From Oscillospiraceae bacterium (GTDB taxonomy: Bacteria; Bacillota; Clostridia; Oscillospirales; CAG-272): DNA of 54,673 nt. Positions 34,094 to 41,858 of the stretch are shown one piece after another (the stretch's first letter is position 1; every line of letters begins with the position of its first letter). The notes under the pieces are model-generated. The model was given only the letters and a program-made list of their open reading frames with translations, did not search any database and was not told the origin of the DNA. The translations under genes were made by a program, and so were the position numbers. Location: NCBI GenBank assembly GCA_015064355.1, contig SVSJ01000015.1, forward strand, positions 1-54,673, written 5' to 3'.

Positions 34094-35155
34094 ATGGAAA
34101 TAGGAAACAAAATAAAACAGCTGCGATTCAAGGCAGGTCTGACACAGGATCAACTCGCAACAAGGCTTGGGATCAGCGCACAATCTGTGTCAAAATGGGA
34201 AAACGCGGTCACGATGCCCGACGTTAGCCTGCTTCCTCTCTTGGCAGAGGAGCTTGGGGTCACTATTGACGAGCTTTTTGATCTGACCACTGACCAAAGA
34301 CTGCGCCGAATAGAAAAGAAGTTAGACCTTGAAGACGAGTTCCCGGCTGATGATTTCAAGGAATATGAGGATTATCTGAAAAATCGGTTGGAAGAAAATG
34401 AAGACACAACAAGGGTGAAAAGCCTCCTTGCGCAGTTATACCATCATAGGATCACATCAGACTCAAGAAAAGTCAGCAAATATGCCCGTCAGGCAATTAT
34501 GGAAAAACCGGAAAAGAAGGATTGCCAATGGCTTCTTCAGAAAGCTGAAGGGGCGCACGTCTGGGACTGGAATATTGGAAATCACACCGCTGTCATAGAA
34601 TTTTATAAAATGGTGATTGAGCGCGATTCAGTCTCGCCTAAAACTCCGCTTCCATACTACGAGGTGATGGACAATCTTATTGCCGATCACAGAGCAAAGG
34701 AAGCTGCAGAGTATCTTGAGCTATATAAAACTATTCCTGCACACAAGCCATTTCTTGTACCTGTCTATGAAGCATATATCGCCCTTGCAGAATATGATGC
34801 AAAAAAGGCAGATGCAATCATGGAATCAGCAAGAGAAAAATTCGCGGATCACAGCGGATTTATATTCGAGCTTGCACAGTACTACGCCCGTAAATGCGAG
34901 TATACAAATGCGATCGAATTCTATGAGCTCTCGTGGAAACTTGATGAAGATTCAAAGCCACGCTTCACTGATCCCCTGCACAGTATTGCAATAATTTATG
35001 AAATACTTGGAGATAAAGAAAAAGCTGTCGCGACTTATGACAGAATGATCGATTGCATCAAGAACGAATGGGGCTACTCATCAGATGATGCCGCCGTAAC
35101 CGAAGTGGAACGAGAGAAAAAGCGTATAACTGATAATGATTATAACATTTCTTAA
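34094..35155 (+). CDS. XRE-family regulator with TPR-like C-terminal domain
   Basis: The 353-residue protein has an XRE helix-turn-helix in residues 1-65 (GLTQDQLATRLGISAQSVSKWENAVTMPDVSLLPLLAEELGVTIDELFDL) and then about 270 helical residues with TPR-like periodicity (for instance AEYDAKKADAIMESAREKF and CEYTNAIEFYELSWKLDEDS). Such proteins can sense peptides, but no cognate peptide gene is visible. The start at 34094 has GGGAG eight bases upstream. It resembles the regulator at 43883-45016. Confidence 0.8.
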   Translation: MEIGNKIKQLRFKAGLTQDQLATRLGISAQSVSKWENAVTMPDVSLLPLLAEELGVTIDELFDLTTDQRLRRIEKKLDLEDEFPADDFKEYEDYLKNRLEENEDTTRVKSLLAQLYHHRITSDSRKVSKYARQAIMEKPEKKDCQWLLQKAEGAHVWDWNIGNHTAVIEFYKMVIERDSVSPKTPLPYYEVMDNLIADHRAKEAAEYLELYKTIPAHKPFLVPVYEAYIALAEYDAKKADAIMESAREKFADHSGFIFELAQYYARKCEYTNAIEFYELSWKLDEDSKPRFTDPLHSIAIIYEILGDKEKAVATYDRMIDCIKNEWGYSSDDAAVTEVEREKKRITDNDYNIS

Positions 35156-35159
35156 AATG

Positions 35160-35200
35160 ATAACAAAAGACCGGCACCCTCGGGTGTCGGTTTTGTTTTT
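35160..35200 (+). terminator. Terminator after the XRE-TPR gene (repeat copy 2 of 3)
   Basis: Same stem and flanks as 33936-33975 and 36976-37016. It begins five bases after the stop codon. Confidence 0.9.
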
Positions 35201-35281
35201 GTGATAATAATAATGGACTATTCAGAAAAATTATGATATAATTATAAAAAAGTTCCAACCTTTTTTCAGAACCGTGTCTAT

Positions 35282-36976
35282 ATGGGTGAAAGCTTTCAAT
35301 CGAGGTACAAACAAGTGAACAGACAAGATGCCGAAAAGATCATAACTGAATATCTCAAACCCATATTCGGCTTTGCGCTGAAGCGGTGTAAAAATCCACA
35401 CGATGCTGAGGATTTATCGCAGGATATTGTATTAAAGGCGTTCCGCGCTCTTTTGATCAAAGACGATATCGGAGATGTTAACAAATTCATTTGGACGATT
35501 GCACATAATGCGCTCAACAATTATTATAGGGATACCGCCAAAAGCGTTATAGGTTTATCTATTGATGAGGTAGCGGAGTTCGTTGCCGACCCGGGTTCGA
35601 TTTTCGATGATGACAATGCTGATTCCATACGTAGGTTGCAAAGCGAAATTGCATATCTTTCAAAACTCCAGCGCAAGATCATAATTGCGTATTATTTCGA
35701 GAATCGCAAGCAGGCCGATATTGCTAAAGATTTGGATATTCCTCTCGGCACAGTCAAATGGCACTTGTTTGAAGCAAAAAAAGAATTGAAACGAGGTATG
35801 GATACTATGAGAAAAACAAGTGATCTAAAATTTCACCCCATCAAATTTCACTCATATGGCATAAACGGAAACATTGGCACAAAATCCCCAAACGAGTTCT
35901 TCCGTTCCACGCTGTCACAGAACATATGCTACTGTGTGCGTAATACGGCAAAAACAATTAACGAGATCGCAGACGATCTTGGTGTTTCCCCTGTGTATGT
36001 TGAAACTGAAGTGGAATTTCTTGAAGAATACAGATTCTTGAAGGCACAGAAGGATAAGTACGTTGTCAATTTTATCATTAGCGAGCCGACGGCAGAGCTT
36101 TTGACAATGCATGACACTATGCACAAAAAAGCAGCAGAATTGTTCGCCAATGAGCTTTATGACGAACTGATTGCATCGGGATTGCTGGATCATCCGGATA
36201 TTTGGTGCGGTCAGACAGACGGCTCTATCTCCTTAACGGAGTCCCCTAAAGCAGATCAAAATTTCATTCTGTGGTCACTGATTCCTTATATCACTGCTTG
36301 GTCAGGAGACAAATTAATAGCTAACGGCATTTCTTTTGAGGAAGTAGCTACGATACGTCCCGATGGTGGCCACAATATTTTTCATGCAGCCGTTGTTCCG
36401 GATAAAATGATTCTTCCCGACGACTACATATACATGAAGAATTGGTGTGGGCCAATGTACAACGGCGACGGTGAACATATTATTTGGCAGATTGATAGCG
36501 AGTGGTCTGACAGAAAGGAACGTTTAAATTTTTTGTTTTCTGGTGAAGCCAAACGAATCCTCAGCCTTTACAAAAGAGAGTTTGATGGCAGTCTTTCAAA
36601 AGATGAATATGCGTGGTTGTCTGAGCTTGGATACATCAAAACTAACGGCGATTATGATGGTCACTTCAAGTCCTCTTGGCAGATTGTAACACTTGCAAGC
36701 AATGATATCAAAGAGAAGCTTCTAGCAATCGGTGAAAAGGTTAAAGCAAAATATAAAGATGAATTTGACACCATCAAGGCACCCTATGTAGCGGCAGTAA
36801 TGGATTCAGTTCCCGCGCATTTACGAAAAGTAAAAGAGTACGAGCTTCAATTCTTGTTCCATTCTGACGGATGGTTCTTGCTCCATTGTATCGTTGCGCT
36901 TCTGAACAACGGCAAGTTAAAGCCGCCCACTGAAGGACAGAAAAAAGCGCTTACTACACTTATTTGCCCTAATTAA
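35282..36976 (+). CDS. ECF-type sigma factor with a long C-terminal extension
   Basis: The 564-residue protein has a sigma region 2 at about 16-85 (FGFALKRCKNPHDAEDLSQDIVLKAF, FIWTIAHNALNNYYRD) and region 4 at about 118-172 (LSKLQRKIIIAYYFENRKQADIAKDLDIPLGTVKWHL). It then has roughly 390 extra residues with a winged-helix-like segment near 220-255 (NTAKTINEIADDLGVSPVYVETEVEFLEE). Typical ECF factors end near residue 190. No anti-sigma gene is adjacent, so the extension may control the sigma domain. The ATG at 35282 lacks a ribosome site; a GTG at 35315 has GAGG nine bases upstream and may be the true start. Confidence 0.82.
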   Translation: MGESFQSRYKQVNRQDAEKIITEYLKPIFGFALKRCKNPHDAEDLSQDIVLKAFRALLIKDDIGDVNKFIWTIAHNALNNYYRDTAKSVIGLSIDEVAEFVADPGSIFDDDNADSIRRLQSEIAYLSKLQRKIIIAYYFENRKQADIAKDLDIPLGTVKWHLFEAKKELKRGMDTMRKTSDLKFHPIKFHSYGINGNIGTKSPNEFFRSTLSQNICYCVRNTAKTINEIADDLGVSPVYVETEVEFLEEYRFLKAQKDKYVVNFIISEPTAELLTMHDTMHKKAAELFANELYDELIASGLLDHPDIWCGQTDGSISLTESPKADQNFILWSLIPYITAWSGDKLIANGISFEEVATIRPDGGHNIFHAAVVPDKMILPDDYIYMKNWCGPMYNGDGEHIIWQIDSEWSDRKERLNFLFSGEAKRILSLYKREFDGSLSKDEYAWLSELGYIKTNGDYDGHFKSSWQIVTLASNDIKEKLLAIGEKVKAKYKDEFDTIKAPYVAAVMDSVPAHLRKVKEYELQFLFHSDGWFLLHCIVALLNNGKLKPPTEGQKKALTTLICPN

Positions 36977-37016
36977 TAACAAAAGACCGGCACCCTCGGG
37001 TGTCGGTTTTGTTTTT
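36976..37016 (+). terminator. Terminator after the ECF gene (repeat copy 3 of 3)
   Basis: Same hairpin and flanks as at 33936-33975 and 35160-35200. Its first base is the last base of the sigma factor stop codon, and it faces the XRE gene that ends at 37019. Confidence 0.9.
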
Positions 37017-37018
37017 GT

Positions 37019-37219
37019 TCAGTTGAAAAAGTCAGCCACAGAGCAGCCGAGGATCTCAGCCAGAATCGGGAGAAACTGTATGTCCGGATAGCATTCCACC
37101 CTCTCCCACTTTGATATAGCCTGGGCAGATACCCCTATAAGTTTTGCAAACTCGCCTTGGGTTAGCTTGTGCTCCTTGCGGTAGTGTTTGACCTTTTCGT
37201 ATATATTAATTTTACTCAT
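37019..37219 (-). CDS. Small XRE-family regulator (DNA-binding domain only)
   Basis: The 66-residue protein is little more than an XRE helix-turn-helix (VKHYRKEHKLTQGEFAKLIGVSAQAISKWERVECYPDIQFLPILAEILGCSVADFF). It is the last gene of the four-gene minus-strand operon that begins at 38730 and starts one base after the ArsR-type gene. It may repress or antirepress the same promoter. Confidence 0.78.
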   Translation of the reverse strand: MSKINIYEKVKHYRKEHKLTQGEFAKLIGVSAQAISKWERVECYPDIQFLPILAEILGCSVADFFN

Positions 37220-37220
37220 A

Positions 37221-37751
37221 TTATTTCAGCCAGTATTCTTCTCTGTCGCGATCCATAATACCGCAGGCGATCATCTCCCGGCGTATGGTGCAGTAGTCCT
37301 CGTGGAAGCGCTCAATGATCTCGTTGACCTCTTTTTCGCCGTATCTGCGCTCCGGTTCAAAGCTCTTGGCGATCTCCCGGAGGACAATCTCTCTCTTTTT
37401 TCGCTGTGTTGGGATCTGCGACAGCCTGCCGTACTTGAAAAAGTTAGACAGAACCTCTTTTTTGTATTTTTCTTCTTCGTTAACAGCGGGGCTGTCCTCT
37501 TTGATGACCTCGCCCAAAGACAGATCGAAAATCTCCTTGTTCAGAGAATAGATAATGTAAAACTGTGATCGGCTGCAGTTTACGATGCCCGCAGACTCCA
37601 TTTTTTTGAGGTGATAGCAAATGGTCGCGGGGGTGAGAGACAGCTCGCAGGCAATCTTTTCAACGTATGAGTCCTCCCGCATGAGAATGTTTAGTATCTC
37701 AAGGCGAGTTTCGTCAGCCAGAAGCTTCAGAAGTTCAAGGTTTTGTTTCAC
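37221..37751 (-). CDS. ArsR-type winged-helix regulator with DUF2087 domain
   Basis: In this 176-residue protein, residues 1-80 form an ArsR-type winged helix (LLKLLADETRLEILNILMREDSYVEKIACELSLTPATICYHLKKMESAGIV). The C-terminal 80 residues contain YGRLSQIPTQRKKREIVLREIAKSFEPERRYGEKEVNEIIERFHEDYCTIRREMI, the DUF2087 pattern. I place the start at the GTG at 37751, because it overlaps the stop of the upstream gene (GTGTGA) and has AAGGA nine bases before it. A GTG nine codons earlier is also open. It is a candidate repressor of its own operon through the TGATTAGA repeats at 38784-38827. Confidence 0.8.
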   Translation of the reverse strand: MKQNLELLKLLADETRLEILNILMREDSYVEKIACELSLTPATICYHLKKMESAGIVNCSRSQFYIIYSLNKEIFDLSLGEVIKEDSPAVNEEEKYKKEVLSNFFKYGRLSQIPTQRKKREIVLREIAKSFEPERRYGEKEVNEIIERFHEDYCTIRREMIACGIMDRDREEYWLK

Positions 37752-38224
37752 ACGCTCACATCCTTCCGCTTTTTCCACGCTTCATCAAGACACTCTATGG
37801 CAAATCGCAGTCCGCCGATACGTTCCTCAAGCTCTATCTTCTCCCAGTCGGTGGCCACAAGAAGCTTTTCGGCAAATGTCTCATGCTCATCTTCGGCAGT
37901 CGCCTTACAACCATAATATAATTCAAAATCCACTTTTTCTTCTATAGAAGTCCTTGAACACAACTCCAAATAATCCGGGTGGTTGTTCAGATGCTCTTCA
38001 ATTATCAGGTGACGAGCAGGACGCTGCAATACTTCATTGCCATAAAATAACGTATTCCGGATTTGTCCAACAGATGCCTGCCGATATTTAGCACACTTAT
38101 ATTCTGCAATACGTGCCTTCTTTTCTGCCTGGTTCTTGTCAAGCGCAGCTGTAAATTCGTTGAGTATGTCACATTCTTTTTTCAGCAAATCATAAGCCAA
38201 AGTATAGAATACAGATTCCGTCAT
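37748..38224 (-). CDS. Unknown helical protein in the ArsR-type operon
   Basis: The 158-residue soluble protein is helix-rich and charged, with many Lys and Glu (ALDKNQAEKKARIAEYKCAKYRQ) and an end (RIGGLRFAIECLDEAWKKRK). I do not recognise a family. It starts inside the stop of the preceding gene (overlap at 38221-38224) and its own stop overlaps the ArsR-type start, so all four genes of the unit are translated together. That tight coupling points to a shared function. Confidence 0.65.
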   Translation of the reverse strand: MTESVFYTLAYDLLKKECDILNEFTAALDKNQAEKKARIAEYKCAKYRQASVGQIRNTLFYGNEVLQRPARHLIIEEHLNNHPDYLELCSRTSIEEKVDFELYYGCKATAEDEHETFAEKLLVATDWEKIELEERIGGLRFAIECLDEAWKKRKDVSV

Positions 38225-38730
38225 CTCAGTCCCTCCTTAAGAAGTCCCGGGAACAAATTGTTCTCCACGCGCCACTCTTCCCACGCTTCAAAGACTCTTT
38301 CGACCGCGCCGACCTTTATCCCAAATTCAAAGATATTCTTTGTGTCTCCCGCCCCTTTGGCTTGTTCGAGTTCGACGAGATAATTATTATAAATCTGGTC
38401 GCGCATATATATTTCCGCCTGCAGAGCCGCAATGAACATCTTTCTTTCATCGTCATCAAGGCTAACGAAGACCTTGTTAATCTCCGGGTAACGCGGTAAT
38501 ATCTGACCGATTACACGAGCTCTTACTCCTTCTATCAAGCCCCCTCTTGTACCTGTAGTACCTGCTAAAAAACCTGCTCTCCAGCAAAGCTGATACATCC
38601 CAAGCTCAATCATTAACGCCTTGTGCTCGTTCTTATTATCTTTAGACACGCTGTTTGCTCTGATTTTACATTCATTTATCATCTCAATTGTAATGTCAAG
38701 CAAAGCTTTGTCAATTTCCAAATAAGTCAT
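38221..38730 (-). CDS. Unknown protein, first gene of the ArsR-type operon
   Basis: The 169-residue protein is mostly helical, with one glycine-rich segment (FLAGTTGTRGGLIEGVRARVIGQ) in its middle. It ends VERVFEAWEEWRVENNLFPGLL. No membrane segment, signal or catalytic motif is evident. AAAGGAG lies before the ATG at 38730. It is directly downstream of a consensus promoter that overlaps an operator-like repeat (38774-38827). Function unknown. Confidence 0.65.
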   Translation of the reverse strand: MTYLEIDKALLDITIEMINECKIRANSVSKDNKNEHKALMIELGMYQLCWRAGFLAGTTGTRGGLIEGVRARVIGQILPRYPEINKVFVSLDDDERKMFIAALQAEIYMRDQIYNNYLVELEQAKGAGDTKNIFEFGIKVGAVERVFEAWEEWRVENNLFPGLLKEGLR

Positions 38731-38773
38731 ACTCTTTCTCCTTTCGGATGTAATATCTTGTAGCTACACTGAT

Positions 38774-38802
38774 ATTATACCCATCTAATCACTTTCTGTC
38801 AA
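38774..38802 (-). promoter_or_regulatory. Consensus promoter of the ArsR-type operon
   Basis: On the minus strand TTGACA (38802-38797), 17 bases, TATAAT (38779-38774). The spacer itself contains one TGATTAGA element, and two more lie just upstream, so a bound regulator would cover the promoter. Confidence 0.8.
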
Positions 38803-38827
38803 TAGTGATTAGATATATTTCTAATCA
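38784..38827 (-). promoter_or_regulatory. Operator-like triple TGATTAGA element
   Basis: On the plus strand TCTAATCA occurs at 38784-38791 and 38820-38827, and the reverse copy TGATTAGA at 38806-38813. The last two form a perfect 8-bp inverted repeat with a 6-base centre, and the first two form a second one with a 14-base gap around the -35 box. AT-rich inverted repeats of this kind are typical ArsR-family operators; that the ArsR-type protein of this operon binds here is inference. Confidence 0.6.
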
Positions 38828-38841
38828 TTCTACCAATGGTA

Positions 38842-38884
38842 GAAAAAACAGCACCGAGCCAGTGCCCGATGCCGTTTGTTTTTT
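38842..38884 (-). terminator. Terminator of the carbohydrate operon
   Basis: On the minus strand a stem of GCATCG and CGGTGC (one G-U pair) is followed by TGTTTTTTCT, directly after the stop of the isomerase-like gene at 38893. Confidence 0.65.
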
Positions 38885-38892
38885 ATTTAGCT

Positions 38893-40197
38893 TTAGATCT
38901 CGTAGTACTTCATTCCCTTGATCTTGCAGAAGCTTTCAAGCTCCTTGCGGAAGTCGCCGTAGCCGATCATCCAGTGGTGACCGATACCGTTTGCCATGAT
39001 CTCTTCATTGATCACGTCAACGGGCTTTTCGTACTTAACAACTACAGGGTTGCCGGGAAATTCCATGCCGCAGGGGATCGCTTCGCCAACCATAACTGCC
39101 ATTCTGAACTGCTCGCCGTGACCGCAGATATTTACCGCAGTAACGGTGCCGGGAGCCATAACGAACTTACAGCAAACACCGGTTTCAGCAAGACGTACGG
39201 GAGCAAGCTCGATCTCGCCGCCTGCAATAGAGAATCCGGAGGATCCGCAGTGAGCGAAGAGGATAGTGTTCTTTTCTTCGTCAAGGTAGAGAAGGTCGGT
39301 GTTGTTAACGGGCTTTTCGCTGAGCTCATAAACGATCTTCATAGCGAGAGCGTTTGTAACGTCACCTTCGCAAGAGCCAACGATTCCCTCTTCAGCGAGA
39401 ATGGAGTAACCGAGGCAAACCTTGCCCATATATGTAGTGTAGCACTTAACAGCAAGCGCCTCCAGGTCATACTCGTCCACCAGAGCCTTCATAGCTCCAT
39501 AGAACTTCATAGACTCGATGAGGCTCTCCTTTGTGGAGGTAACCTTACAGGGCGGTATCATAGGCTTTTTCGCTTCCAGAAGCTCCAGAGCCGCCTCGTC
39601 GGTCATTGCCGCTACCTTCTCGGTCATTTCTTTTTCATCGATGTTAACGATTCTCGCGCCAAGCTTCTGCTTAATGGAGAATTCGTCGTAAGCAATCTCG
39701 GTCATACCTTTTACGCGACCGCCAATAGCACCCATTCTCACCTTGCTCATGCAGTTTGCCAGAGCGTAGGCTGTTGCAATAGTCTTTGTCTTAACAGCGC
39801 AATCTACGTTGTCAGCATAGCCGTATACGAATTCGTATCCCTTGCCGATGTCGGTGAATACTGCGCCTATCTGATGTGCGCAACAAAGTGAGCCTGTGTC
39901 TCTTGCGGGATATGCGCGGAGGATAACCGGCTTATCAACGTAAGAGAGCAGGTCAAGAAGATGGTGGTCCTCACTCCAGGTTGCAATGCAAATGAGAATA
40001 ACGTCTGCATCCACGCTCTTGAGTCTGGCCGCCGCCTCTTTTACTGTGTCAAGATCGTGCATAACCACGTTAACGTTTGTGCAGTTTATACCCTGGGCTG
40101 TGAGTGTATCTACAGTTGTGTTGAGCAGGCTTTCAGCTTCGTCAAATCCCACTTCGAAGGGATGTCCAAGGCCAACCGCTGCAATATTAGCTTTCAT
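38893..40197 (-). CDS. L-fucose/L-arabinose isomerase family protein
   Basis: The 434-residue protein has an N-terminal Rossmann-like part (IAAVGLGHPFEVGFDEAESLLNTT, DADVILICIATWSEDHHLLDLL) and a C-terminal part with HCGSSGFSIAGG and GHGEQFRMAVMVGEAIPCGMEFPGNP. These are the features of the L-fucose isomerase-related family (COG2407), which interconverts aldoses and ketoses with a metal ion. The substrate is unknown. It is the last gene of the operon that starts at 43658. Confidence 0.83.
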   Translation of the reverse strand: MKANIAAVGLGHPFEVGFDEAESLLNTTVDTLTAQGINCTNVNVVMHDLDTVKEAAARLKSVDADVILICIATWSEDHHLLDLLSYVDKPVILRAYPARDTGSLCCAHQIGAVFTDIGKGYEFVYGYADNVDCAVKTKTIATAYALANCMSKVRMGAIGGRVKGMTEIAYDEFSIKQKLGARIVNIDEKEMTEKVAAMTDEAALELLEAKKPMIPPCKVTSTKESLIESMKFYGAMKALVDEYDLEALAVKCYTTYMGKVCLGYSILAEEGIVGSCEGDVTNALAMKIVYELSEKPVNNTDLLYLDEEKNTILFAHCGSSGFSIAGGEIELAPVRLAETGVCCKFVMAPGTVTAVNICGHGEQFRMAVMVGEAIPCGMEFPGNPVVVKYEKPVDVINEEIMANGIGHHWMIGYGDFRKELESFCKIKGMKYYEI

Positions 40198-40217
40198 TAC
40201 GGTAATCCTTTCGGTTT

Positions 40218-41045
40218 TTATTTGCGACGCAATTCAAGCACTTCCCTGTGCTCCATAGCTTCGCCTTTGTTTATTACGCCAAGAGGGGAGAGACTTTCCA
40301 TTTCAAGCATATATTTGCTGAAGAAGGTCTCGTAAGATACGTTTGAATCGGGGTATATTTTGCTTCGATCCACCGTGAAATGCTTGAGGAACACGGTGTC
40401 GCCAAGCTCATAGCGGACAGGGCTTATTGGATGTCCCACGCCGATCTTCAGCCTCTCTTCCATGGGAAGATGAGTGAGGGCGATGAGATCCCGCTGACAC
40501 TTTAGACGGGGGTCACCGTAGCTGGTGTAGTCCCAGGCGCAAAGTCTCACCCAAGGGTCCATACCACCGTCGCGAAGCTCAAGATCAATATACTGCACAC
40601 CGCCGGGCGCGAGAGTTGAAATGGACCAAAGTCCGCACTCTCTGGGCTCGTCTGCTGTGTTTACTACACGATGAAGCAAGCGGAGGCAGGGGCCGTCAAA
40701 CTCGATCTCAATGGTCTTCAGAGCCTTCTGCCACGGGTCCTCGCACTGCTGCACTATGATCTTGTCGCCTTCGATTCGATATTCGATAGGCTCGTTGTCT
40801 GGATAGTAATCCGCCTCAGTCTCCGGTGCGATCCACAGTCTGTGACCGCCATGATGACGCCAGCCCTCTTCCGAGGTGAAGTCCGACATATCATTTGGAT
40901 GCTCGAAGAAAACGTTTCCCTCTCCCACAAAGGAGAAGTGTCCGATTCTGATTCCAAACTTGAGTGGGATACCGATCTCGATGATCCCATTATCCGCAAA
41001 AAGGCACTCCCCGTATATGGGGTGATTCTTAATTGACGTATTCAT
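40218..41045 (-). CDS. Mutarotase-fold protein (DUF4380-like)
   Basis: The 275-residue protein has the galactose mutarotase-like beta-sandwich pattern: GIIEIGIPLKFGIRIGHFSFVG near the start, GWRHHGGHRLWIAPE, and LLHRVVNTADEPRECGLWSISTLAPGG. The motif GGHRLW followed by P-E is characteristic of the DUF4380 group. It may epimerise or bind a sugar. It is next to isomerase-like and deacetylase genes in one operon, which supports a carbohydrate role. Confidence 0.75.
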   Translation of the reverse strand: MNTSIKNHPIYGECLFADNGIIEIGIPLKFGIRIGHFSFVGEGNVFFEHPNDMSDFTSEEGWRHHGGHRLWIAPETEADYYPDNEPIEYRIEGDKIIVQQCEDPWQKALKTIEIEFDGPCLRLLHRVVNTADEPRECGLWSISTLAPGGVQYIDLELRDGGMDPWVRLCAWDYTSYGDPRLKCQRDLIALTHLPMEERLKIGVGHPISPVRYELGDTVFLKHFTVDRSKIYPDSNVSYETFFSKYMLEMESLSPLGVINKGEAMEHREVLELRRK

Positions 41046-41047
41046 AA

Positions 41048-41770
41048 TTACGGGAGAACGCGGTAAGGAACAACTCTGTATGCGTCATAAGCCATACGGA
41101 ATGCTTCAGCATACTGAACGCCGCACTGCATACCTCTGAACATATTGGTGATTCTGACGTCGTCGATAAAGTCCTTGCCCTTGTCGCCAACTGCTTCCTT
41201 GTAGTTGTCCTGCATCCACTGGATCTGGCTCTTGTATTCGTAGCACATAGCGATCTTGGTTTCGAATTCTTCAGTAATGTCAACGTATTCTGTAGGCTCA
41301 AATCCAAATCCCTGGAGAGCTTCCCAGTATACTACAAGAGGAATCTTGTCAACAGGCTTGTTTCTTGTCTGAAGCTTTGCAATGGGGATCATTACGGGGA
41401 TATCGGTAACGATCTTACTTGTAAGCATATGGTCGGGATTGTAGTCCTTGGGGTTGTGTGTAAGGATAATATCAGCCTGGCAGTAACGAACAAGGTCGAT
41501 GAATGCGAGGCGGGCGTTTCTGTCCTCGTAGAACATTTCGTCATCGTAATCAAGGCAAACGTATTCTGCGCCGATGTGAGCAGCCGCACGTCTTGCTTCT
41601 TCTTTTCTGATTCTTGCGATCTCGTCCATGGGGAGAGTTGCAGAGCCGATATTACCGTTTGTTGCAGTTGCAGTAAACACCTTGTGCCCCTGCTTTACGT
41701 ACTTTGCGAGAGTACCGCCACAACAGGTTTCAACGTCATCGGGATGCGCGCCGATAGCAAGTATATTCAT
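41048..41770 (-). CDS. PIG-L/LmbE-family N-acetylglycoside deacetylase
   Basis: The 240-residue protein has the zinc-site motif AHPDDVE (8-14) and LTHNPKDYNPDH in the middle, with YKSQ and FRGMQCGVQYAEAFR near the end, all standard for the PIG-L family. Such enzymes deacetylate N-acetylglucosaminyl compounds. The gene stands third from last in the sugar operon; a hairpin at 41803-41834 separates it from the PMI-like gene. The substrate cannot be inferred. Confidence 0.85.
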   Translation of the reverse strand: MNILAIGAHPDDVETCCGGTLAKYVKQGHKVFTATATNGNIGSATLPMDEIARIRKEEARRAAAHIGAEYVCLDYDDEMFYEDRNARLAFIDLVRYCQADIILTHNPKDYNPDHMLTSKIVTDIPVMIPIAKLQTRNKPVDKIPLVVYWEALQGFGFEPTEYVDITEEFETKIAMCYEYKSQIQWMQDNYKEAVGDKGKDFIDDVRITNMFRGMQCGVQYAEAFRMAYDAYRVVPYRVLP

Positions 41771-41802
41771 AAATATTCTCCTTCAAACTAATAGAAATAA
41801 AG

Positions 41803-41834
41803 TAGAGGGCATCCTTTTTTCAGGATACCCTCTA
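41803..41834 (-). terminator. Terminator or attenuator hairpin inside the sugar operon
   Basis: A 13-bp stem (TAGAGGG, one G-U pair, ATCCT) with a 6-base loop lies between the PMI-like gene and the deacetylase gene. The sequence after it (CTTTATTT) is U-rich but interrupted. It may reduce transcription of the distal genes or protect the 3' end of the first message. Confidence 0.55.
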
Positions 41835-41858
41835 AAAGGTATGTCTAAATTATTGGGA

